Shown here: piece by piece, positions 17,640-26,169 of the stretch
Position numbering within the stretch: position 1 is the first letter of the stretch
Layout of the letters: each line of letters starts with the position of its first letter
Assembly: GCA_002791575.1 (NCBI GenBank)
Contig: PFXI01000041.1
Coordinates: forward strand, 1 to 45,271
From: Zetaproteobacteria bacterium CG_4_9_14_3_um_filter_54_145
Lineage (GTDB): Bacteria; Pseudomonadota; Zetaproteobacteria; Mariprofundales; Mariprofundaceae
DNA length: 45,271 nucleotides
Direction: 5' to 3'
Position numbers and translations under genes: made by a program
Notes under the pieces: generated by a model
The model's database searches: none
Told to the model about the DNA's origin: nothing
What the model saw: the letters and a program-made list of their open reading frames with translations, nothing else

Positions 17640-18317
17640 ATGAGCATTACGGATTTTCAATTTGCCCGCAAAAACATGGTGGATCACCAGATTCGCTGCT
17701 GCAAGGTACTGGATGCGACGACTCTGGATCTGGTCGAATCGATGCCGAGGGAAAATTTTGTGCCGGCTCATGTGAAAAGTCTGGCTTATATGGAAGGTCA
17801 TGTGCCTCTGCCCTGCAATCAGGAGATGCACAGCCCGTTACAGGAGGCGACGATCCTTTCGCACCTGGCCCTCAACGGTAGTGAGCGCCTGCTGGAGATT
17901 GGTACCGGCACCGCCTTTCTCACCACCATGCTGGCCATACAGGCCGGTGAAGTGATCAGTTGCGAAATCCACAAGCCACTGGCGGAATCAGCCGCCACCC
18001 ACCTGCATACTCACGGCATCACCAATGCGCAGGTGATCCACATCAACGCCATGGATGCTGAAGCCATGGCCGCCAGAACCGAATTACAGCAGCCGTTTGA
18101 TGTCATCGTTCTTGGTGCCGCCGTGAAAGAGATTCCACCCCATATCGAGGCCATGCTCGCCGATGGTGGTAAACTGGTCGCTTTTATCGGGCAGAACCCT
18201 GTTGTCTCGCTGATATTGAAAACCAAAAACGGTAAGACCTGGCAGGAGATCGGCCTGTTCGAGACACTGCTGCAGGATATGGAAGGCCTGCCGGAGAATC
18301 GTCAGTTCATCTTTTAA
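17640..18317 (+). CDS. Protein-L-isoaspartate O-methyltransferase family protein
   Basis: 225 aa. It has a class I SAM-methyltransferase fold with motif I LLEIGTGTAFLTTMLA near residue 90 and VISCEIHKPLAESA as motif post-I. The N-terminus FARKNMVDHQIRCC and VPRENF-like MPRENFVPA are typical of the PCMT branch common in proteobacteria, which is often not an active isoaspartate repair enzyme. The usual Pcm signature around the substrate site (the SQPY-x-V segment) is not obvious, so the substrate is left open. It has a good Shine-Dalgarno site (GGAGAGGGGAG, about 9 bases from the ATG). The stop overlaps the next start by one base. Confidence 0.82.
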   Translation: MSITDFQFARKNMVDHQIRCCKVLDATTLDLVESMPRENFVPAHVKSLAYMEGHVPLPCNQEMHSPLQEATILSHLALNGSERLLEIGTGTAFLTTMLAIQAGEVISCEIHKPLAESAATHLHTHGITNAQVIHINAMDAEAMAARTELQQPFDVIVLGAAVKEIPPHIEAMLADGGKLVAFIGQNPVVSLILKTKNGKTWQEIGLFETLLQDMEGLPENRQFIF

Positions 18318-18844
18318 TGCCCCGGCCAGCAGCGCCATGCCCTTCCATGCCTGAAACGATACGCCGCACATGCCTCTGTGTACTGACCGCCCTGACACTG
18401 CTGCTGACTCAGGCAGACAGACTCTGCGCTGAGCCGTCCGCATTCCAACGGCTCATTTTTATTGCCCTGCCCTGGCAGCTGGAAATCCGGGATGGCATAC
18501 CTGAACAGATCACCATGCGCGCGACAAGCCTCTGCAACAGTCGCATCAATACTCTCTCAGGCATGGGCCCGTGCCGGCCATTCGGCAAACAGGTTACGAT
18601 GCATGTGTATAGCACCGACAGATCCCGCCCCCTCCATCCCCGGCTCTTGCTGCAGCCACCGCTGTGGCTAACTATCAACAGTATGCACAACGCATCAGCC
18701 AGTGACTGGCATACGCCCCTGCTCACCCCGGCTGTCGCCAGAGCCGGAAAACTACTGCGCCAGCGCCAGATCAGGCGTGCGCAGCGCATGGCTGACCGGG
18801 CTTTTTATTTTGGCATTGACGCCGACAATGACGCGCTGAAATAG
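18317..18844 (+). CDS. Orphan exported protein, 175 aa
   Basis: Not recognised. The N-terminus has a basic region and a hydrophobic core (TIRRTCLCVLTALTLLLTQA) consistent with a signal peptide ending near ADRLCA. The mature part is small, with two Cys (SLCNSR and GMGPCRPF) about 15 residues apart that could form a disulphide, and a basic C-terminus (AGKLLRQRQIRRAQRMADRA). The first ATG overlaps the upstream stop (TAATG); the ATG at 18347 would give a more normal signal peptide (MPETIRRTC). Neither has a strong ribosome-binding site. Packing between two real genes on the same strand supports it being expressed. Confidence 0.6.
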   Translation: MPRPAAPCPSMPETIRRTCLCVLTALTLLLTQADRLCAEPSAFQRLIFIALPWQLEIRDGIPEQITMRATSLCNSRINTLSGMGPCRPFGKQVTMHVYSTDRSRPLHPRLLLQPPLWLTINSMHNASASDWHTPLLTPAVARAGKLLRQRQIRRAQRMADRAFYFGIDADNDALK

Positions 18845-18847
18845 ATC

Positions 18848-19261
18848 GTGCTGCAGATATCACCACACGTCGGCATACCCGATCATGAAATCGACATGCA
18901 GGCTATTCGCGCACAGGGCGCCGGCGGACAGCATGTCAACAAGGTTGCCAGTGCCATCCACCTGCGCTTTGATATCCATGCATCATCGCTGCCGGACGCA
19001 TACAAACAGCGGCTGCTGCAGTGGGCGGATCAGCGCATCAGCTCTGACGGTATCATCGTCATCAAGGCCCAGCAACACCGCAGTCAGGAACAGAACAGGG
19101 CAGCGGCACTGAGCCGGCTGCAGGCGCTTATCCGATCCGCCATTGCCATCGCCAGACAGCGCAGACCGACACGCAAATCACTGGGCTCCGTCAAGCGGCG
19201 ACTGGAGAGTAAGAACAGATGCAGCCAAAAAAAATCACTGCGCAAAAAGGTTACAGAATAG
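18848..19261 (+). CDS. arfB: Alternative ribosome-rescue factor ArfB (peptidyl-tRNA hydrolase, GGQ domain)
   Basis: 137 aa, close to the 140 aa of E. coli ArfB (YaeJ). It releases stalled peptides from ribosomes that lack a stop codon in the A site. The catalytic GGQ is in RAQGAGGQHVNK near residue 27; AIHLRFDIHASSLPD and SDGIIVIKAQQHRSQE follow as in the family. The basic C-terminal tail (RRPTRKSLGSVKRR to SQKKSLRKK) is the part that enters the empty mRNA channel. The start must be GTG at 18848: an in-frame stop lies six bases upstream, and the protein begins LQISPHVGIPD as in homologues. It lies 3 bp after the preceding stop. Confidence 0.94.
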   Translation: MLQISPHVGIPDHEIDMQAIRAQGAGGQHVNKVASAIHLRFDIHASSLPDAYKQRLLQWADQRISSDGIIVIKAQQHRSQEQNRAAALSRLQALIRSAIAIARQRRPTRKSLGSVKRRLESKNRCSQKKSLRKKVTE

Positions 19262-19274
19262 GCCCTACCGGTTC

Positions 19275-20372
19275 ATGAAATTCGCCGCTAGCATGCATGC
19301 CATGCCTTTGCACCCCCACGCCAAAACCCCGCCATCCACACCCAGGGATGAACAATCACTTGCCAACCCTTTGCGGCGCAGCCTGCTGCGCGGTGCGGGC
19401 CTTGCCGTCATACCGCTATGTTTGCCGACGGCCCTGCTGGCGGCAGTGATCAGAAAACCGACGCAGCACTTCAGCAAGGCTTATCTGGCCCGGCTGATTG
19501 CAAGTGAAACAGGCCTTGCCGAGAAACAGGTGGCCCAGACACTGCACGGGGCCCGCTTCACCCCCGCCGTCATCACAAGTATTACCACACCGTATGAGTC
19601 GCGCTCCTATGCCGAGTACAGACCGCTGTTTGTTACCGACAGCATGAAGCGCATGGGAGATGCATATCTGGCCGAACAGCAGGCTATTTTTGCCGATGTG
19701 GAGAAAAAATACCGGGTTGAGCCCGAGATCATTGCGGCCATTCTGGGTATGGAGACCCGTTACGGCCGCCATCGCGGCAGTGATCGCCTGCTCGATTCAT
19801 TGTACACTCTGGCTACCGGCTTCCCGCGCCGCGCTGATTTTTTCCGCCGTGAGCTGGGCGAATTCATGCTGCTGGCGAAGGAGGAAAAACTCGATGCAAC
19901 CCGCCAGCTGGGCTCCTATGCCGGCGCTTTCGGCACCACCCAGTTTATCCCGTCATCCTTCCGCGCCTATGCCGTGGATGCCGATGGCGATGGCAGACGC
20001 AATGTCTGGGACTCTCCCACAGATATCATCGCCAGTGTCGGCAACTATTTTCACCGCCATGGATGGCAAGCCGGACGCCCCTGTGCCCACTGGCTGCCTG
20101 TTTCCCAGCCCCTGCAACAGCGTGCCGAAGCCGGCTTCAAGCAGTGGAGCACGCTGGCTGAAATCAAACAGCATCTGCCGGCTCTGCCCGAGCGCTGGCG
20201 GGATGATGACAAGGTCACCATTATCGACATGAAACCTGCGCAGGGGCGTCGCTTTGCTCTGGTGCACTATAACTTCTATGTCATCACACGCTGGAACCGC
20301 TCTTATAATTATGCCATGGCTGCCGCCGAAGTCGCCGCCATGCTCGGAGGTGCATCATTCGCCGTCTCCTGA
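19275..20372 (+). CDS. mltB: Lytic murein transglycosylase, MltB family
   Basis: 365 aa. It cleaves peptidoglycan glycan strands, forming 1,6-anhydro-muramic ends. The catalytic Glu lies in AAILGMETRYGRHRG, followed by LDSLYTLATGFPRRADFFRREL, SYAGAFGTTQFIPSSFRAYAVD and GDGRRNVWDSPTDIIASVGNYF, all standard for MltB. The ATG at 19275 gives MKFAASMHAMPL; the frame is open further upstream through arfB but without family similarity. The export signal is unusual: LRRSLLRGAGLAVIPLCLP has a twin-arginine and reads like a Tat signal rather than the lipoprotein signal of E. coli MltB. The 3' end overlaps the presumed rlpA start. Confidence 0.9.
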   Translation: MKFAASMHAMPLHPHAKTPPSTPRDEQSLANPLRRSLLRGAGLAVIPLCLPTALLAAVIRKPTQHFSKAYLARLIASETGLAEKQVAQTLHGARFTPAVITSITTPYESRSYAEYRPLFVTDSMKRMGDAYLAEQQAIFADVEKKYRVEPEIIAAILGMETRYGRHRGSDRLLDSLYTLATGFPRRADFFRRELGEFMLLAKEEKLDATRQLGSYAGAFGTTQFIPSSFRAYAVDADGDGRRNVWDSPTDIIASVGNYFHRHGWQAGRPCAHWLPVSQPLQQRAEAGFKQWSTLAEIKQHLPALPERWRDDDKVTIIDMKPAQGRRFALVHYNFYVITRWNRSYNYAMAAAEVAAMLGGASFAVS

Positions 20373-21178
20373 TCACCCTGCTGATGCTCGTACTGCCACC
20401 TGTCCTGATCAGTGGCTGTGCAAAACCTGCAACACAGATGCCTGCCGCAAGCGATCGACCGCAACTGCCCGATGGCAGAGACGGCGTCCGTAAAACCGGC
20501 ACCCCCTATATGATCGATGGCCGCAGATACACACCGATGCAGGTTGAAACAGCCTATGATGAAACCGGGGTTGCATCCTGGTATGGCAAGGATTTTCACG
20601 GCAAGCCCACGGCCAATGGCGAGCATTACGATATGCATACGCTCTCGGCCGCGCATAAAACCCTGCCGCTGCCGACACTGGTGCGCGTAACCAATCTGGA
20701 GAACGGGCGCACTGTCATTGTACGGGTGAATGATCGCGGCCCGTTCGTCAAAGAGCGGCTGATCGACCTCTCCTATGCCGCCGCCAGAGAGCTCGGCTAT
20801 GAGAGGCAGGGTACGGCGCATGTGCGCGTGCAGACACTGGAAGCGGCACCTGTCGACATGCTGGCTGCAGGGGCTGCAATCAAGGCGCGGGAACATGCTG
20901 ATATGGTCAGGGTCAACCGGCCTGCCCCGCTCACCACGGTACACAGCGGCAAGCTGTTTGTGCAGCTGGGTGCCTTCTCCGTGCAGGAGAACGCCCTCAG
21001 GCAACAGAAGCTGCTACTCCCCCGCCACCCGGAAGCGCATCTGGTCAGCGTACCCATTGCCGGCCGCACGATGTATCGTGTGCGTATCGGCCCGTTCATG
21101 CAGGCTGACCAGGTAGAAAAAACCGTACTCACACTGAGACAGGAGGGCTTTAGCGACACCATGGTGATCATCGAATGA
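20357..21178 (+). CDS. rlpA: RlpA-type septal lytic transglycosylase (lipoprotein, DPBB + SPOR), probable ATT start
   Basis: 273 aa if begun at ATT 20357. RlpA cleaves glycan strands stripped of stem peptides at the septum. The double-psi barrel carries GVASWYGKDFHGKPTANGE, LSAAHKTLPLPT and VIVRVNDRGPF with the catalytic Glu and Asp positions of the family. A C-terminal SPOR domain (KLFVQLGAFSVQENALRQQ to YRVRIGPF) binds denuded septal glycans. The ATG at 20384 lacks a ribosome-binding site and would give a signal peptide without positive charge. Starting at ATT 20357 gives (M)RRLLITLLMLVLPPVLISGC, a proper lipoprotein signal, with GGAGG six bases upstream. It overlaps mltB by 16 bp in that case, and the next gene by 4 bp. 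Confidence 0.88.
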   Translation: MRRLLITLLMLVLPPVLISGCAKPATQMPAASDRPQLPDGRDGVRKTGTPYMIDGRRYTPMQVETAYDETGVASWYGKDFHGKPTANGEHYDMHTLSAAHKTLPLPTLVRVTNLENGRTVIVRVNDRGPFVKERLIDLSYAAARELGYERQGTAHVRVQTLEAAPVDMLAAGAAIKAREHADMVRVNRPAPLTTVHSGKLFVQLGAFSVQENALRQQKLLLPRHPEAHLVSVPIAGRTMYRVRIGPFMQADQVEKTVLTLRQEGFSDTMVIIE

Positions 21179-21720
21179 AACAACAGGCAACAACACGACC
21201 ACGTCTGGCCGCTTTCGGCTCCTCGCGAACCGGCTCGCATGAACCGGTGTATCGCGATGTATCCGCGCTCTCCAGATCCATTGCCGAGGCCGGCTGGAAC
21301 GGCATGACCGGTGGCCATCAGGGAATGATGGCTGCCTTCTCCGAAGGTATTCACGCCGGCGGCGGCCACGTTCGCGGCATTACGCTCGAGCGCTTCCCCA
21401 CCCCGCCGGAGAACACCTTCAGTGAGGAGGTGCGCGCTGCCGACTTCTTCGATCGCATGGGGCAGATGATCGAAAAATCGGACGCCTGGCTGGTGCTGCC
21501 GGGCGGTCTGGGCACCCTGGCGGAGTTGGCCATGACCTGGGATCTGATTGCCATTCATGTACTGGAGCCGCGGCCGCTGCTGCTCTATGGTGCCATGTGG
21601 GAGCCGGTTGTGGATGTGTTACGCGAGCAGTTGATCCTGTCGGCCGACCGGGCCTTTGACAGCATGCAGATATGCCACACCCATGCACAGGTGCTGCAAG
21701 CGCTCTCCACGCAAGCATGA
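21175..21720 (+). CDS. LOG-family protein (putative nucleotide 5'-monophosphate phosphoribohydrolase)
   Basis: 181 aa. A small Rossmann protein of the type once annotated as lysine decarboxylase. Visible are LAAFGSSRTG, the GGHQGMM segment in the place of the usual GGGxxGLM, and the signature PGGLGTLAELAMTWD with the catalytic Arg/Glu region around PGGxGTxxE. Known members release free base from nucleoside monophosphates (cytokinin activation by LOG proteins is the best-known case). It differs from the much longer PpnN at 5423-6793. It overlaps both neighbours by 4 bp (ATGA), placing it firmly in the envelope/RNA-modification run. Confidence 0.85.
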   Translation: MKQQATTRPRLAAFGSSRTGSHEPVYRDVSALSRSIAEAGWNGMTGGHQGMMAAFSEGIHAGGGHVRGITLERFPTPPENTFSEEVRAADFFDRMGQMIEKSDAWLVLPGGLGTLAELAMTWDLIAIHVLEPRPLLLYGAMWEPVVDVLREQLILSADRAFDSMQICHTHAQVLQALSTQA

Positions 21721-22592
21721 GTAATACCGACGCATTTGTTGACCTGAAGGGCAGTGTTACGGCCGCGCTGGCCGGACAACGGCTGGATCAGGGCGTGGCC
21801 GAGCTGTTCAAGCTGTCGCGTCGGCGCACCCGCCGCGCCATTGATGAGGGCGGCGTTTACCTCAATAGCAAACGCTGCCGGACGGCCGGTCGCAAACTCT
21901 GCCGTGATGATAAAGTACGACTGGTCATGCTCGATGGTGAGCGGCTGGTCCCGTTCTCTGCCGAACAGCTGGTCTGGCAACAGCCGCCACTCTTTCTGAT
22001 TCACAAAAAGAGCGGGCAATATGCCCAGGAAGCACTGCATCGCAGCCGCGGCACACTGCCCGATGAGCTGGCCCGTCACCTGCAACTGACAGCTACTGCT
22101 GCGGCCGAGCTGCGGCCGGTACATCGGCTGGATCGGGACACATCCGGCCTGATGCTCTTTTCCGCCAGTGCCGCGCTATTGCAACAACTGCAGGCGCACT
22201 GGCATGATGCTGTCGAGAAACGCTATCTGGCGGTCGTTTCACCCGCCCCGGAGTGGGATGATCAGCGCATCCGGCTGCCTATCGAGCGCACGCGTGATAC
22301 CAATGGCCGCTATCATGTTTCACCCGACGGACGCGCCTGCGACAGCGAGGCACATGTACTTGAGCGGCGCGATAACCGCGCACTGATAGCCCTTATACCG
22401 CATACCGGTCGCAGCCACCAATTGCGTGTACACCTTTCTGCACTAGGGTGTCCCATTCTTGGTGACAGCCGTTATGGCGGCAAATCACACCCCCGCCTGA
22501 TGCTGCATGCCGAGAGTCTGTGCATCCGGCCACCGGCACTGCCGGAAACAAATCAATGGAAAGCACCACCCGAGGAGAACTGGCAATGGTAA
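21717..22592 (+). CDS. RluA-family pseudouridine synthase with S4 domain
   Basis: 291 aa. It isomerises uridine in rRNA or tRNA. An N-terminal S4-like segment (GQRLDQGVAELFKLSRRRTR, then EGGVYLNSK) precedes the catalytic domain with HRLDRDTSGLMLF, whose Asp is the nucleophile, then EKRYLAVV and HTGRSHQLRVHL, then GDSRYGG. The target position cannot be told from this sequence. The ATG at 21717 overlaps the preceding stop (ATGA). The 3' end overlaps the dacA start by 7 bp. Confidence 0.88.
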   Translation: MSNTDAFVDLKGSVTAALAGQRLDQGVAELFKLSRRRTRRAIDEGGVYLNSKRCRTAGRKLCRDDKVRLVMLDGERLVPFSAEQLVWQQPPLFLIHKKSGQYAQEALHRSRGTLPDELARHLQLTATAAAELRPVHRLDRDTSGLMLFSASAALLQQLQAHWHDAVEKRYLAVVSPAPEWDDQRIRLPIERTRDTNGRYHVSPDGRACDSEAHVLERRDNRALIALIPHTGRSHQLRVHLSALGCPILGDSRYGGKSHPRLMLHAESLCIRPPALPETNQWKAPPEENWQW

Positions 22593-23836
22593 TAAAATCC
22601 CGAACAGGCATACAGGCGATGTCCCTGTTGCACACACTGGCCGTGATAATGTTGATCATACCCTTTTCCGCCCACGCTGCCGCGTGGCCCGAATCGCCTA
22701 CACTCAATGCCAAGTCATGGGCCATGATCGATGCCCGCTCCGGCCAGGTCATCGCCAGCCACAATCAGGACATGCAACTACCACCGGCGAGCCTGACCAA
22801 AATGATGACGCTCTATCTGGCGTTCGAAGCGCTCAAACAGGGGCGATTGTCAGAGGACACGCGCGTCTCCGTCAGCCAGAAAGCATGGAAAATCGGGGGC
22901 AGTACGATGTTTCTCGAGCCACGCATGCATCCGACAGTGGGTGATCTGCTACACGGCATTGCCACCTACTCGGGCAATGATGCCTGCATCGCACTGGCCG
23001 AGCATATGGAGGGCAACGAAAGCACCTTTGCCGAGCGCATGAACGCCAAGGCACGGGAACTGGGCATGTTGCACAGCCACTTTGCCAATGCCACCGGTTT
23101 CCCTACCGAAGGCCACTTCTCTTCAGCCGGCGACATGGCCCTTCTAGGTGCCGCCCTGTGGCGCGACTATCCCGAGCATTACAAACTGTTCAACGAAAGG
23201 GACTTTACCTATGACGATCGCACGCAGCCCAATCGCAACCGGCTGCTGTGGACCATGTCTGAAGCTGACGGTATCAAAACCGGGCACACCCAGGAGGCCG
23301 GCTACTGTCTGGTCGGCTCGGCTGAAAAAGAGAGCACCCGCTTCGTCGCTGCTGTATTCGGTGCCAAATCAGATCGGGCCCGTGCCCAGGAAACGCGCAC
23401 ACTGCTGCGCTTTGGTTTCAATCACTTTGTCACCAAACGACCTGCCGAGCGGGAGATTCGCCGCAAGGTTGAAGTATTCGAAGGCACAGAAGATCATGTA
23501 TGGCTCAGACCCGCATCCGATGTATGGGTAACCATCCCCAAGGGCAGCGAATCATCACTCTCATTCCGCCTGCGCTACGATGCGCCATTAAAAGCGCCGA
23601 TTCGTCAGGGCAAGAAGCTGGGCGTCATTGATGCCGTGATTGGCGACAAGAGTGACAAGGCCAGCATCGTGCTCTCCTTCCCGATGGTAGCTGCAAACGC
23701 TATTGAACAGGCATCATGGATCAGCAGGCAGTGGGATGGGATGCGCCTGTGGCTGCGCCGCACCGGCAATGATGCGATTGAGAGCGTAACGGGCGAGCCT
23801 GAAGATGGCTCCAGCCCGGCTTCTGATACAAAATAA
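22586..23836 (+). CDS. dacA: D-alanyl-D-alanine carboxypeptidase, PBP5/6 type
   Basis: 416 aa. It trims the terminal D-Ala from peptidoglycan pentapeptides in the periplasm. A signal peptide (AVIMLIIPFSAHA) is followed by the three active-site motifs: S-x-x-K as SLTK, S-x-N as SGN in TYSGNDA, and KTG in DGIKTGHT. The C-terminal PBP5-like beta domain (about 290-380) and an amphipathic tail (ASWISRQWDGMRLWLRR) probably hold it on the membrane surface. The start at 22586 has GAGGAG eight bases upstream inside the preceding gene. One base separates it from the D-amino-acid aminotransferase gene. Confidence 0.93.
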   Translation: MVIKSRTGIQAMSLLHTLAVIMLIIPFSAHAAAWPESPTLNAKSWAMIDARSGQVIASHNQDMQLPPASLTKMMTLYLAFEALKQGRLSEDTRVSVSQKAWKIGGSTMFLEPRMHPTVGDLLHGIATYSGNDACIALAEHMEGNESTFAERMNAKARELGMLHSHFANATGFPTEGHFSSAGDMALLGAALWRDYPEHYKLFNERDFTYDDRTQPNRNRLLWTMSEADGIKTGHTQEAGYCLVGSAEKESTRFVAAVFGAKSDRARAQETRTLLRFGFNHFVTKRPAEREIRRKVEVFEGTEDHVWLRPASDVWVTIPKGSESSLSFRLRYDAPLKAPIRQGKKLGVIDAVIGDKSDKASIVLSFPMVAANAIEQASWISRQWDGMRLWLRRTGNDAIESVTGEPEDGSSPASDTK

Positions 23837-23837
23837 C

Positions 23838-24704
23838 ATGACATTGACAGCCTGGGTCAACGGTCGCTTTCTGCCGCTGGCACAGGCTACAGTGCATATC
23901 GAAGATCGCGGCTTCCAGTTTGCCGATGGTATTTATGAGGTGATCGCCTGTTTCGGCGGCGTTTTTCTTGACCTGCCTGCCCACCTCTCACGCCTGCAAT
24001 ACTCATTGGATGCGTTGCAAATTCCGCTACCGCTGCCGTTTCCCGCTTTAACAGCGCTGCTGCATGAGGCCTACAGACGTAATCCGTTCGATCATGCCAT
24101 GCTCTACATCCAGATCACCCGCGGCGTGGCACCGCGTTCGCACCGGATCGAGCAACCGCTGACACCGACAATGGTGATCACCGTACGCGAGCTGCCCGAG
24201 CCATCCGAGCAACAGCTGGCACAGGGCGCCTCGGCCATCACGCGAGCGGATATCCGCTGGCAACGTTGTGATATCAAATCCATTGCCCTGCTGGCCAATG
24301 TACTGGGCAAGCAGCAGGCTGTGCAGGCTGGCGTAGATGAATGCTTCTGGCGTGATGATCAGGACTATATGCTGGAGGGTTGCAGCAGCAATGCGCTGGC
24401 CGTGATCAACGGCGTTCTGGTCACCCATCCGCTGGGTCATCAACTGCTTGGCGGCATTGCCCGCCAGATGACGCTGCGACTGGCAGCACGCCACGCCATT
24501 GCCTGCGAAGAGCGCGCATGGCGGCTGGATGAAACAGGCCTTAGCGAATGCATGATGAGCAGTACCACCGAAGCGGTTATGCCGGTATGCCATATTGACG
24601 GGCAAGCAATTGGCAATGGCAAACCGGGCCCGATCAGCATGATGCTGCGGCAATGGATGCTGGATGAATTCAGTGCACTGAGACAACAGAAGGAGCAGTC
24701 ATGA
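23838..24704 (+). CDS. dat: D-amino-acid aminotransferase (class IV, PLP-dependent)
   Basis: 288 aa, close to Bacillus D-amino-acid transaminase (about 282 aa). It interconverts D-alanine and 2-oxoglutarate with pyruvate and D-glutamate. Family positions are clear: EDRGFQFADGIYEV, the PLP-lysine segment DIKSIALLANVLGKQQA, EGCSSNALAV and MSSTTEAVMPV. RWQRCDIKS and THPLG also match the D-specific enzyme rather than IlvE or PabC. It starts 1 bp after dacA, whose product frees D-Ala, so the pair may recycle D-Ala to D-Glu or pyruvate; murI in the same window offers a second D-Glu source. ATGA overlap with the next gene. Confidence 0.88.
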   Translation: MTLTAWVNGRFLPLAQATVHIEDRGFQFADGIYEVIACFGGVFLDLPAHLSRLQYSLDALQIPLPLPFPALTALLHEAYRRNPFDHAMLYIQITRGVAPRSHRIEQPLTPTMVITVRELPEPSEQQLAQGASAITRADIRWQRCDIKSIALLANVLGKQQAVQAGVDECFWRDDQDYMLEGCSSNALAVINGVLVTHPLGHQLLGGIARQMTLRLAARHAIACEERAWRLDETGLSECMMSSTTEAVMPVCHIDGQAIGNGKPGPISMMLRQWMLDEFSALRQQKEQS

Positions 24705-25336
24705 TCAAGGGTGTATTACTGGATATGGACGGCACGCTGGTCGATGCCTTTGCGCCGATTATTCGCGCCCTGAACCAGACCTTCAGCGAGTACGGCATGC
24801 CGCAAATGACAGCGCAGGAAGTCAAACGGCATACCGGTCGCGGTGATTGCAGTATGATAGCCCTGTTCGGCGAGCGCAGGGAGGAGGCGGCCATCCGCTT
24901 TCTGGAAATTCACGATGAGGATTACCTGCAACGCATCAAGCCGCTGGATGGTGCGGAAACACTGCTCAGATGGCTGCAGAGCAATGCTATCCCCTGCGCC
25001 ATCGTCACCAGTAAATCGCAATCACGCGCCGAGGCGCAGCTGCATGTGCTCGGCTGGACCGATCTGTTGCAGGCCGTCGTCGGTAAAATCGACGGCCGTG
25101 CGGAGAAGCCGGATCCGGCGCCGCTGCTGCTGGCCTGCGAGATGCTGGGCATAGCAGCTGAGCACACTGTCATGGTCGGCGACGGCATTGCCGACATGAA
25201 AGCAGCCAACCGCGCCGGCAGTCGCGCACTCGGCCTCTGCGATGGTTTTACCGCCGCTGAGCTGACCGAAGCCGGAGCCGACAGCTGTTTTGAATCTTTG
25301 ACCGGAGTACACGCATGGCTGAAAAACAGACTGTAA
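24701..25336 (+). CDS. HAD-superfamily phosphatase, phosphoglycolate-phosphatase-like
   Basis: 211 aa. HAD motif I is DMDGTLVD (nucleophile and acid Asp), motif II AIVTSKS, motif III the Lys in RAEKPDP, and motif IV MVGDGIADMKAA. The helical cap between motifs I and II places it in the Gph/PGMB-like group; the substrate is not determined by the sequence. It has a strong ribosome-binding site (AAGGAG) within the dat 3' end, overlaps dat by 4 bp, and overlaps hslO by 22 bp, so it is translationally coupled on both sides. Confidence 0.88.
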   Translation: MIKGVLLDMDGTLVDAFAPIIRALNQTFSEYGMPQMTAQEVKRHTGRGDCSMIALFGERREEAAIRFLEIHDEDYLQRIKPLDGAETLLRWLQSNAIPCAIVTSKSQSRAEAQLHVLGWTDLLQAVVGKIDGRAEKPDPAPLLLACEMLGIAAEHTVMVGDGIADMKAANRAGSRALGLCDGFTAAELTEAGADSCFESLTGVHAWLKNRL

Positions 25337-26169
25337 ACGACAACGACGATACCCTGATCCGTTTCCTGCTGCCCGCAGCGCATACGCGCGGCGTCATTAT
25401 TCGCGGCAGCCGTATCTTTGCCGATGCCGCACGCATTCACCGGCTTGATCCGGCAGCAACCCAGGTATTCGGTCAGTCGCTGCTGGCATCCATTCTGCTA
25501 CTCTCCATCAGCAAGGGCGGCATGCGACAGGTACTGCAGCTGGATGCCCTCTCCGAATCCGAAGCGCTCTGGCAGCGCATTCTGGTCGAGTGCCGGCAGG
25601 GCGCCGTACGCGGCTATATCAGCGGCGACAGATCCGCGGATACAACGACCGAGACAACCATCGGTTCACACATGGGTAACCGATTGCGTATCTCCACCGT
25701 ACGCGATCTGGGCTTCGGGCAACCCTATATCTCGACGGTTGAGCATGAATCACCCTTTCTCGCCGATCACTTGATCCGCTACCTGACCCAGTCGACACAG
25801 ATTCGCGCCGATATTATTCTGCATGGTGATCTGGCGATCATGATTGAGGCCATGCCCGGCTGTAATGAAGAGCACTGGTTCAAAGCGATTGAAACGATGG
25901 CAAAAATCCCGGGCTCCGCACTCGCCAGTGAGACACCGGATCAACTGCTCCACTATTTTGACGGACTGCGCTGCAAGCAGGCCAGTCGCGACAGCTATGG
26001 CTACCACTGCATCTGCAATCCGGAGATGATGGCCAACGCTATCCAGTCGATGCCGGCTGAACAGCTGGATGATATGCTTGATGCCAGCGGTCAGATCACC
26101 GTCACCTGTCAGTATTGCGCCAACCACTACAGCATTCCGCACAGCGTGGATCCTAGCCGCCTGCAGTGA
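25315..26169 (+). CDS. hslO: Redox-regulated holdase chaperone Hsp33
   Basis: 284 aa, close to E. coli Hsp33 (292 aa). It prevents protein aggregation when its C-terminal zinc centre is oxidised. The N-terminal domain has FADAARIHRLDPAATQVFG and the typical LLAS-x-L segment. The C-terminal redox switch is complete: C-x-C (CIC) and C-x-x-C (CQYC) provide all four zinc ligands. GGAG lies eight bases before the ATG. It overlaps the upstream HAD gene by 22 bp and the next gene by 4 bp. Confidence 0.94.
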   Translation: MAEKQTVNDNDDTLIRFLLPAAHTRGVIIRGSRIFADAARIHRLDPAATQVFGQSLLASILLLSISKGGMRQVLQLDALSESEALWQRILVECRQGAVRGYISGDRSADTTTETTIGSHMGNRLRISTVRDLGFGQPYISTVEHESPFLADHLIRYLTQSTQIRADIILHGDLAIMIEAMPGCNEEHWFKAIETMAKIPGSALASETPDQLLHYFDGLRCKQASRDSYGYHCICNPEMMANAIQSMPAEQLDDMLDASGQITVTCQYCANHYSIPHSVDPSRLQ

